Shown piece by piece: positions 54,755 through 64,000 of a DNA stretch of 64,000 bases. The translations under genes were made by a program, and so were the position numbers. Source of the stretch: Paraspadella gotoi (lineage: Eukaryota; Chaetognatha); assembly GCA_051294375.1 (NCBI GenBank), contig CM119263.1, positions 16,346,532 through 16,410,531 of the forward strand, given 5' to 3'. A model generated the notes under the pieces. The model was given only the letters and a program-made list of their open reading frames with translations. It was not told where the DNA came from and searched no databases. Position 1 is the first letter of the stretch. The number at the start of each line of letters is the position of its first letter.

Positions 54755-54773
54755 CACGTGACCGGAAGTGACG
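54755..54773. promoter_or_regulatory. E-box/ETS/CRE composite site
   Basis: CACGTG directly abuts ACCGGAAGTGACG, a combined ETS-type (CCGGAAGT) and CRE-half (TGACG) site of the kind found at CpG promoters. The surroundings are CpG-rich (54750-54860), but no coding exon is visible. Confidence 0.4.
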
Positions 54774-54899
54774 CACTGCGGCACCGATTCCACGCGCGTC
54801 GTCGGCTTTTATTGTTTCTGCCTAATGAGGATTGCAACGCCGGCGCATACGTCGTGAAAGGAAGGGCCGTCGGGTGAGGGCAGTGATCGGGATTTTGGG

Positions 54900-55845
54900 A
54901 AGGAAGGGAGGATCCGAATCGGACTCTCTTCTTTTTAAAGGATGGTTGACGGCTTAATAGTTAGGGTTGAGGATGAAGGGCTGAGGACTGCGTGATTAGG
55001 GTTGGCGGTATGAGGTTGACGCTCTATCGAAGGGGGTTAAAGGTTAATGGGTAGGAGTTGAGGGTTTAGGTTTCAGGCTTGATGGTTTCGAGTTTGGGGT
55101 TGAGTTATGTCGTCACGTGAACATCTGGAATCATCTTCTCTCAGAAAGTCACGGCGGCGCAACCGGTTAAACCGGTTCTAGTTATAGAATTGTCAACAAA
55201 ATAACAAAGTAATTGATTCAAGTTGATTACATGATATAATGAATTTCAATTTCTCGCACTTAATACGAAAATCGTAACCATCAAAAAAATCCAAGAAAAA
55301 AAAGGATAAAATTAAAAGTAACATGACGATAAAAACAAAACAAAACAAAAAAAAAAAAACCTGGAAAAATCCAAGGAAAAATATAGGAAAAAAAGAAGAG
55401 AAAAAAACCTGAACTGAAAGAACATTAAAATGACTGGAAAAAGAAAGAGATGGAAAAAAAAGGGCGAGAAAAGGATTTAGGCGAAAATATGAAAGGAAAT
55501 CCTGTAAGAAGAGAAAAAGGAAAGATTGGTGACTTGCATTTGAGAGATGCGGGGAGAAAAGGGAAGGGAGATAAAAGAAAGGGGTTGTTGAGAAAAAAAA
55601 CATATCCCTCCTTATTACCCTCATAATCCCATGAAAAAGTATTCCATGTCGGTGACGACGTGAGAAGGACCAAGATTGAAATCGTATCGGGGATTAGCTG
55701 AGGGCGAAGTGGTTTGGCGGGGGGGGAGGGGCGTGTCGATTGGCTAGAGGGTAGAAGTGCTGCGTTGTTATGAATTAAAAGTATTATTAAAAATCTCCTT
55801 TATGTCGTTACAAAGGCGGGGACTATGGCGACGGGTGGACACGTG
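54900..55845. other. Non-coding stretch
   Basis: Contains GTTAGGGTTGAGG-like phrases at 54958-55050 and A-rich sequence. No gene is recognised. Confidence 0.45.
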
Positions 55846-55850
55846 TGATG

Positions 55851-56083
55851 GCCGGGGTGTGAGGCATCTCCCAAAAACTGGGGCTCAGGGCTTTGGACCC
55901 GCATTGACCACCCCATGTCACTGGCGTGTTTAATCCGACACCATCACACTTTAACCAGCGCGACCGTGAGGGGATTGACCCGGGAACTCACGCTTGGTGA
56001 ACGAGTATTCAGATGTCCAATCCAATTGGACGAGCTGAGTTTCACCAATCTATACTGGAGGCGAATTTAGGATTCGCCACACG
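55851..56083 (-). mobile_element. tRNA-derived SINE-like repeat, longer copy
   Basis: On the minus strand, CTCAGCTCGTCCAATTGG fits a pol III A box and CCGGGTCAATCCC fits a B box about 50 nt further on. The rest continues to GCCTCACACCCCGGCC. A shorter copy is at 658-798. Confidence 0.65.
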
Positions 56084-56089
56084 ACATTA

Positions 56090-57865
56090 TTTCAGTCATC
56101 TCGGATTGAAGGAGAGAATTTTCAGCTGGCGAAGGCGTGGACGGGCGAGATAGTTTGGTGACGGGGTCGGAGCCGGTGGGGGCCGAGGCGTTGGGTGGGC
56201 GGACTGGCAAAAGGGAAGGATGGAAATGAGACTGCGAAGAAGTCGCATTAAACTAGAAGGCTGAAAGGCGAAAAGCGTCTCTCGTTGAAATTCACACGCA
56301 GATGTGAGAAGCACCACTGAGCTCTGGGGATATCGACTGTCGGTGGAGGCCGATCTTGAGAGGTGTCGTTGTTCATTTCCTCTCTCTCTGCGTCTCGTCT
56401 CTCTCTCTCTGCTCTTCTTCTCTCTCTCTCTCTCTCTCTCTTAGGGAGAATCATTGTTTGGCGTCGGTCGAGAGAAAATTTAAACAAAGGCATAAGAAAT
56501 CAGTCAAGTGAGAGGGAAGATTACCAGCGGCGGGCCTTAATGTTTCTAAAGGCCATCTCTCTCTTTGGACTCTCTTCTCTCGCTTTCCCGCTCTCTCTCT
56601 GTCTTTCTCCGACTTTCCCTGTCTTTCTCTATCTCTCTCCCTCCATTTCTCAGTCTTTTTCTCATCATTTCACTCCCCACCCGCCTCTCTCTCTCTCTGT
56701 CTCTCTGTCTCTCTCTCTCTGGCCTCCCATTTCCCTCTCGGCTAATGTCCTTATGGCCATTCGTCCATCCAGGGACTCGCCGCGAATCGCTGCCCCAATG
56801 AGAATGGAGGCAGAGTTGCGCCCGAGGCCGCGCGGGAGTGGGGGGGGGGATGGAAGGCGCTCGGAATCGATCGTCCTTTTAGTTTCTCCCGTCAATTGAG
56901 AGGAGAGATGACGATGAAGATGATTCGAGCCTGTGAGATTGTGAGGCTGTGATCTCGCGGGGTTTTTTTTATGAGTGTGATAAGATGAGAGTTGTGAAGT
57001 GTGACGAGGAAAAAGATAATATTAAAGACAAGAATGTGATATGATCTCGGAACATTGGATAAATTTGGATATACGCTACAAACTTCTGCTTTGTTCGATA
57101 AAAGAAAGATTTTTACGGCAATCATATCAAACCATCGTGGAGGACAACAACAGCGATGACAACGACAACTCTAGGCGACGCCTATATCGTTAAATCGCGA
57201 CCTCCTTGTTCCCCTCCCTTTCGCGCCAAAATAGCCGAGGACACGCCCCTTTAACGTTTTCACCTTTTCTCTCAGATGTCACCCGAAGCGAATCAGAAAT
57301 AGCGCGGCTTTTCAACGAAACATGACAAGAATTGACAAAATGACGAAGTGACAAACTTTATAAAAACTGTCTAATTCTTTAATTTCGATCCTACATGTCC
57401 AACTCATCAAAGGAATCGACCTGCGTTGCCGACGAGGCGTCATGGTATCAATGGAAATGGCCTCGCGAAAAATCTGCAGGAATAGCATTAATGGAAAAAA
57501 AGCATTGCGGAAAAACGGCATTCTGGTGGAATGGCATAGAGCAACAATGGATGCTGTGTTGAGAAATAATAGTAGCTGCAATCCATAATAATTAAATTCG
57601 TAAAAAGTGAATCGTTTCAGGACAGTTAGATTGCAAATAAGGCAGTTTGTCGACTGTCGAGTCTAAAAATCATCCTCTCTTTAATATAGACAAATAATGT
57701 TAAATATACTAAGGCTAAGTGTTCAGGGTAACATAAGTAGTGATCAAGACCCCGAATGACGTTTGAGATCGGCGGGCAGCAGCTTCGGCGCTCAAAGAAC
57801 TGGAAAGCGCATCACAAGATGGCCGTGGGGAGCCGAGTTTCAGCGTCAATTTTATTAGTTCGACA
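56090..57865. other. Non-coding stretch with CT patches and an E2F-like site
   Basis: Short CT arrays lie at 56395-56440 and 56685-56720. The E2F-like site is annotated separately. Frames are low complexity. Confidence 0.45.
57219..57231. promoter_or_regulatory. E2F-like site
   Basis: TTTCGCGCCAAAA is a full match to the E2F consensus, with a CACGCCC box 20 bp downstream. The neighbouring gene, if any, is not visible. Confidence 0.4.
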
Positions 57866-57867
57866 TC

Positions 57868-57869
<2 letters not shown>

Positions 57870-57949
<80 letters not shown>

Positions 57950-58019
57950 ATCTCTCCAGACTACGTTATGATTTTTCATTGTCCAATGTCTAGTCTATAA
58001 AGTATAATAAGCAGTTGTA

Positions 58020-58069
<50 letters not shown>
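57870..58069. repeat. (CT)n array followed by (GA)n array
   Basis: 57870-57950 is CT with one break and 58021-58069 is GA. The opposed arrays could form a hairpin. Confidence 0.9.
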
Positions 58070-58071
<2 letters not shown>

Positions 58072-59810
58072 GAAAAAACAAACAAAAGACAGAGAGAGAA
58101 AGAGAGATAGCGAAAAAAAAAGACAAAGACAGCTTTTCATTGAAATAGAAAATTAATAAATCGGCTTTGTCTCTAAACCCTCCTCTCATCTGACGTCAAA
58201 ATGACCATCATAATTTTTCTTTAATAGGCTTTGGAAAAGTTGATAATTGAAGGGAAAGCCGCTCCGTTGAAAACAGGTACAGGGCTTTATTCTCAGACTC
58301 TTATTTAATTTCACGTGATTAAAAAAATGATTTTTGTAAAACTTTAATACAAAAGAAAAACATTTAGATTTTTTCATTGTCCTCAGTTGTCGATTTAAAT
58401 TAACCTTCTATCGATAAAAGAAAGATTTAAAAGCTATAATAGCTCCTAATAGTCATACAAATTACAATCATTTACTGTCTGTGTGGTTGTCTGATTTCTT
58501 TTTTTGGGGGGGATCTGATTCGTTTGAATTCTGTTGATGTTTCTCTTTTTATGAAATTGGTACAACCAATATAAAAATTATCCATTCATTTAATGAATAA
58601 GCTATCTTTTCCCTTTCGACAGGCTTTGGTGGTTTAAGGCCTCCAACACTTTTTTTGTTCATTTTTTTCCTTCGCCTTCTGCCAAAATCCGGAAATGGAA
58701 ACCACACGTCGAATGCGAAGGTTTTGGTTGTTTTTGTTTTGTTTGCGGCGTCGATGATTTGACCGGCAGAGGCCGCCGCGCCACGCCGCGCCACGCCGCG
58801 CTGCGTTGGGGAAAAATGTCAAGAGGTTGTCAGTTATCAGCGGGCGCGGGATCGGTGGGTGGAAACGAATAAAAGGTTGTCAGGTGTAGGTGTTTCGGCG
58901 GCGGCAGGTGCGACTTGTGGAGGTGCCGTTTAAGCGGATTAAGGACGACGAGTAAAAGCGAGGATCAACGAAATGATTAAAAAGGAAAAGGACGACGATG
59001 ACGACGATGAAAACGATCACGTTGATAGAAGGCAAAGTTGAGAGTAACTACAATAACGTTCAAGAAAAAAGAGCCGAACGCAAATATTGAAATGAGAAAG
59101 AAAATAAAGAAGAGAAAAGTTCCACTGGATCGCGGGTTAAAAGCGTGATGACGGAATACAACGAAAGAGGGCAGACCTGTCACTCAATTTTGATGAATGG
59201 ATCCATTTTGGTTTCTCTGATTTACGGTTAAACCCTCCCTTTCCCTTTCTCCCCTGCCTCCCCGCAACCTCGGGGCCCCGCCATTGCTGTTGGTAGGAAG
59301 ATGAACGATTCCAAATTTCGGTGAGATGCCAAAGGTNNNNNNNNNNATGAAATCTGGAGTTTTTTTTTAAATTATTATCATATACCTCTAAAAAAATCAA
59401 CATTTTTAGTTCCACGCTCATCGTCAACTAGACCGTGAAAGTTTTTTTTTGTTCATACGTATGCTAACAATGTTTGCGAGTCAAAGGACTACAAAATTAA
59501 TATTTTTTTTTCAACCAACGGTCGAACAAATGAAAATCGAGGATCTGCAACGACGATTGAATATTGTTTAAAAATCTTCCTTCGCTATTTTTGTTTCTAG
59601 TAAAACATATGAAATAAAAAACTCATTTGATTCCATCTAGGATTTATTTTTCCTTCTCTCCAAGGGCGGATCAGGCGTTAAGGGAAGGGAGGAGATCCCT
59701 TCTCCGGATTTTTTGGCAGAAAATAAATCAAAGCTGGGTTTCCACTTAAGGGGAGAAGGGAGAATTTTTTCCCTCGTGAAACTCCCGCGGTTGGAAAAGG
59801 GAAGGATAAG

Positions 59811-59815
<5 letters not shown>
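58070..59815. other. Non-coding stretch with a repeat fragment and GC motif
   Basis: 58549-58655 is a fragment of the 327-bp unit from 45488-46508. 58775-58803 has tandem CGCCGCGCCA. 59337-59346 is a 10-N gap. No gene is recognised. Confidence 0.5.

Positions 59816-59816
<1 letters not shown>

Positions 59817-59900
<84 letters not shown>
59817..59900. repeat. (GA)n microsatellite
   Basis: About 84 bp of GA. A second, GAGC-interrupted array is at 60160-60232. Confidence 0.95.
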
Positions 59901-59902
<2 letters not shown>

Positions 59903-60239
59903 CCACATATAAACTTCAACCTCTAAATTTTCTCGTATTTTCGAGCCTCTTAATCCCATCAGTAGGGAGAGAGAGAGGCAAATCGAAACCCCGGGTCGTT
60001 CGAGGCGACCAAAGTGATTGCGAAGACTCTCCCCCCCCTTCCGGGTCGCTATGGAAATTCAAGACGCTGGATTTGTTTGAATTCGTTGCCATGACGATTC
60101 GCAGACGGTTGCTTGAGGACTGGAAAAACGATGACGTCATGGTCCGGGAAGGGAGATGGAGAGACAGAGAGAGCAAGGGAGAGAGAGAGAGAGCGAGAGA
60201 GAGAGAGAGAGCGAGAGAGAGAGAGAGAGAGACTCGCTT

Positions 60240-61780
60240 CGTCTCAAGTCTCGATGAATTCGTCATTAAACCGAAACAAAAGAATTGAATCCACCAACGA
60301 CGCCTTCGTCGTGATCCTCGAATATCTTCGCTGCGTCGATGAGCGAAGAAGGACGATCAAGGTTGGGATAGAAAAAGGGATAGAGAGGGACAGAAAAGGA
60401 AAGATCCTTGGAGATGGTGAGAATAGAAAATGGTGCGACCGGAAGGTAGGAGTAGAGAGCTGAGGGGGGGCGGTTGGGGGGGGGGTAGAAGACGCAGGAA
60501 AATAGAAGGAATTGAGTTGCGCACAAAAGCGAGGGACGCGCCGCCAAGGACGAGAGAAGGGAGACTAACGGCTCGGAAATGAAAAAGTAATGGGGGGGGG
60601 GTGAAGATAGAAGGGGGGGTGTAGTAGTGGCGATTTTTGGTGGAGTTGAGTGAAACAAAGAATTTAATATGTGGTGTTTTATTTGTTCGCTAAAAATGAA
60701 TACTGTGGATTATTTGAGCTATCTTCAAGAAATACGATACAGCAGTTTTCCATTTTTTAACGCACACTACTGGACATAGAGACGGACCAACCGACCGAAA
60801 TATGTTTTATGGTTCCTCGGGCATCGGCAACGAACGTGGCGGAAAAAAAAAGAAGACAAAAAAAAACTGAATCTTTGAAACTCGACTCTGTTTTTATGCC
60901 AACTTTGCGTTTTTAATTCCATTTTCCGTCTGCAATTGGCAGCAATCATGCGATACGGTCGACGATGATAAGGAAGACAACAACGTCAACGACTAACGAT
61001 AAGGAGACGTCATCGACAACGACGACGACAACAACAACAACGGCGGTCTCACCATCGATGTTGATACTAATGAAGGTGATTGCAGAATACGTGGAGATTA
61101 GAAGAGAGCGGATAATGATGGGAGAGGAAGAAGGGGAGGAAAAGAGGGAATGAAGGGAGGAAAGGCCGTAGGAAGGAGGATTTGAGTAAGTAACAAAAGG
61201 AAAAAGAGAGAGAGGAAAAGAAAAGGAAAAAAAAACTGGAAGAAGTAATTCGTGGCAAACTCATAGAAAATAATTAGTAGAGGAAAAAGGGGTTTTGGAG
61301 GAAAATTTAAAAGAAAAAAAAATGAAAAGAGGTGGCGTCGTCAGCCGGCAATTTCTTTACCATTTCTTTTTTTTCCCCTTTTCTTTCCTCTTTTTTTCTT
61401 TATTCTTCTCTCACGTTCTTCCTTCTTTTTTTTTCTTTAACGTTATCCTCGCTTCCTCCTTAATTTCTTCCTCCTCCTCTTCCTCATATCAATTTCCTTT
61501 CCTTTCCTCCGTTTTTTCTTCCTCCTCTTTTTCCTCCTCGTTCTTATCAGCAGCGAAACCAGATTTTTGATTGATCTTTTTTAAATTTTTTTTTTTTTAA
61601 AAATCACCTCAAAACCTTATTTTTTCCTTTCATTTTTTTTTAAGCTCGCTTCGGGCTGAGCGCTGAGACGATACGGCTGGAGGTAACGCTCTAATGAATT
61701 TTTTTTGGGGGATAACCTAATAGAATTAACCTTTTTTTTTCTGTCTAGTTGTTTTTCATTGTGATTAATTTTGGTGAGAG
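60240..61780. other. Non-coding stretch
   Basis: GA-rich and G-run-rich DNA, then an ACAACGACGACGACAACAAC tract near 61015-61040 and pyrimidine-rich sequence. No gene is recognised. Confidence 0.45.
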
Positions 61781-61781
61781 A

Positions 61782-61955
61782 TATGATAGATAGATAGATA
61801 GATATATAGATAGATATGATTGACAGATAGATAGATAGATATATAGATACATAGATAGATACGTAGATAGATAGATAGATAGATAGATAGATANNNNNNN
61901 NNNTAGATAGATAGATAGATAGATATATAGATAGATATGAGAGATAGATAGATAA

Positions 61956-61995
<40 letters not shown>
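61782..61995. repeat. (TAGA)n microsatellite with a gap
   Basis: A GATA/TAGA tetranucleotide array of about 200 bp, broken by a 10-N gap at 61894-61903. Confidence 0.95.
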
Positions 61996-61996
<1 letters not shown>

Positions 61997-62636
61997 GAAC
62001 ATTTTTTTTCTCAAACGCTCTCGTGGAAATCGATGAAACCTGAAATTTTTTTTTTTTTCGAATGTGATGGATGAAAATAAAATCTGTCGAAAGTTCACAG
62101 TAAATCGGACGAATAAGAAAAGAAAGAAATAAAGTAGAAAAAATATAAGAAAAAGTTTAAGGAACAGAATGTAAGAAGCGAGCAGGAAAAGAGAGAGAAT
62201 AAGAGGGAGTGGGGAAAAGAGCAAAAGGGAGGAAAATAAAAAGGGAGGAAGAAGACAAGAAGAAGGCAAAGAAAAGGAGAGTGGGGCACTCAAAAAAAGA
62301 AGAGAGAAAAAATGAGAAAAAATAAAAAGAAGAGACGACAAAAAACGTCACTGGAGACAATGTGAATCTGGAAATAGGATTTTTCGATTGAGAGGAACCG
62401 GAACGATACTGAGATGTTTAGGTAGATAAACATTGAGACGGACGAAGAGACAGCCTGTCACGCGGCGGTCGGATAGAAGGAAAGATATAAGAATAGATGG
62501 AAGGATAGATTGAAATGCAATCGATGGCCCCGTTGAATTTAATGTCGATGTAGGAATTGAATGTAAGGAGATGCGAAGAGGAAAGATATTCAAAAGAAAA
62601 TATAAAACAGCGAGCACAAATACAAACTAGTTAAAG

Positions 62637-62827
62637 TGGAGAGAGGGAGAGAGAGAGAGAGAGAGAGAGATAGGAAAAGAAGAAAAATAGAGGGGAAGCC
62701 AGAGTTTGGGAATTCCATTGATAGCATAGATCATGTAGTCGACGGGAAAGACGGAAATTCAGGGTTTGTTCCGACCAAAAAGACGGAGGAGAGAAATAAA
62801 GATGGGGGAAGAGAGAGAGAGAGAAGA

Positions 62828-62862
<35 letters not shown>

Positions 62863-62926
62863 GAGAGAGCAGAGAGGATGGGAGAGAGAGAGAGATGAGA
62901 GAGAAAAGAGAAGAGGAGGAAGAGAG

Positions 62927-62957
<31 letters not shown>

Positions 62958-62970
62958 GGAAGAGAGAAGA
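62637..62970. repeat. Interrupted (GA)n arrays
   Basis: GA arrays at 62637-62671 and 62811-62970 with many GAGAAG/GAGGAG slips. Confidence 0.9.
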
Positions 62971-63610
62971 GGAATAAGCCGAAGGAGAATATCCGAAAAA
63001 CGATAATGCAGCGATAAAGGCGAAATTAAATTAAACCTGATAAAATTGTAAAAATAAGTTTTGTTGCAAAAAAAAAATTTAGTTTTCGCAGAAACGAAAA
63101 ATTAGAACAAATTCAGAGAGACAGAAAAGATAAACATGACTTTAAACTGATCAATTAGTTGTTGTTATTAATGTGGTCTCTGAGACAAGCAACATGGTCC
63201 CAAGTACTGGTCATTTGGTCAGTAGATTCTTTTTAATTATTCTTGTCGCCTCTTTTCGTTCCTCGTCGGCTTCGGTTCTTCCTTCTCCTTAACTGTGGAA
63301 TCGCCTCCGCTTCTTATCTCTGCCTTTTGAAGTTTCTTTCCTTCCCTTTCCTTGTTTCCTCCATCCATTCTCTTTTTCCATTTTCTCTCTTTTTGTTTCC
63401 TCAAGTCCTTTTCTTACTCCCCTCTTGGTCACGACCTCCACGTTTAATGTTTCTAGTAGAGTTATAAGAATTAATTTGCTGAGGATCGTGTTTGACGGAC
63501 GTATCTGGACTGAATGAATGGAAGATTCGGAGTTTGGTAACAAAGACGAAGATATTGTGATGGGATGGATTTCAAGACGACGTTAATTAAATGAAGGAGG
63601 GGAGAAGGAG

Positions 63611-63663
<53 letters not shown>

Positions 63664-63786
63664 AGAAGGAGAGAGAGAAAGGAGAGGGAGCACGCTCTCC
63701 AAGACGAATCTGATATCCGCTAATTTATTCATCAAAAAGTCGCGGAAATGACTTATTTTTCCATTTGGAAAGAATTCGAGTCGAAT
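62960..63786. other. Left side of the second duplicated gap
   Basis: 62965-63130 matches 63838-64000 (AATATCCGA, ACGATAATG, AATTAAATTAAA, TTTAGTTTTCG, GAACAAATTCAGAG). GA arrays at 63607-63680 precede the gap. No coding gene is seen. Confidence 0.7.
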
Positions 63787-63811
63787 NNNNNNNNNNNNNN
63801 NNNNNNNNNNN
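63787..63811. other. Assembly gap (25 N)
   Basis: A 25-base gap followed at once by a GA array (63812-63845) and sequence already seen at 62965-63130. Confidence 0.99.
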
Positions 63812-63848
<37 letters not shown>

Positions 63849-64000
63849 AACCAGAGGGGAATATCCGAACGATAATGGACGAAAAGGAAATTAAATTAAA
63901 CTGATAAAATTTAAAGAAATTTAGTTTTTGCAAAAAAAAATTTAGTTTTCGGCAGAACGAAAAATTAGAACAAATTCAGAGGAGAGAAAAGAATTAAACA

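Overview
The window is animal (metazoan) nuclear DNA. The evidence is multi-exon genes with GT-AG introns and animal-specific protein families: a MAP1/futsch-type microtubule protein, CUB domains, and a receptor tyrosine phosphatase with tandem phosphatase domains. TTAGGG-type telomere-like repeats, tRNA-derived short repeats, several DNA-transposon families and very abundant GA/CT microsatellites suggest a repeat-rich invertebrate. I cannot name the phylum from sequence alone.

Layout: (1) 1-4089, plus strand, the 3' part of a MAP1/futsch-like gene; the 5' end lies outside the window. (2) 5209-23022, minus strand, an 18-exon gene for a secreted or GPI-anchored protein with four CUB domains (729 aa reconstructed). 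It runs tail to tail with MAP1. Its introns carry many repeats, including a TTAGGG-rich satellite, a hAT-type MITE with an 8-bp target duplication, and long-inverted-repeat elements. (3) 21315-22448, plus strand, a small three-exon gene for a 76-aa two-helix membrane protein, nested in intron 2 of the CUB gene. (4) 24739-30020, plus strand, a 14-exon receptor protein tyrosine phosphatase (1059 aa): signal peptide, two discoidin-like regions, a sushi-like module, a TM helix, an active D1 and a D2 whose catalytic arginine is replaced. It is divergent from the CUB gene, so the 1.7 kb between them may hold both promoters. (5) About 30-64 kb, no recognisable coding gene. This part holds a fold-back element, a tandem-repeat element with 35-bp perfect terminal inverted repeats, more than twenty GA/CT arrays, scattered promoter-type motifs (X-box, E-box/ETS, E2F, YY1), and four N gaps, two of them flanked by duplicated sequence that looks like unmerged contig ends.

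The reconstructed exon phases close exactly for the CUB gene (2190 nt) and the phosphatase (3180 nt), and from the second coding segment onward for MAP1. The most interesting non-genic signal is a dispersed family with hammerhead-ribozyme-like cores (CTGANGA, a small stem, then GAAACATGTC). It is often arranged as head-to-head hairpins beside degenerate CCCTAA-like tracts. This resembles what is known of Penelope-like retroelements and their telomere-associated relatives, though no reverse transcriptase is present here.
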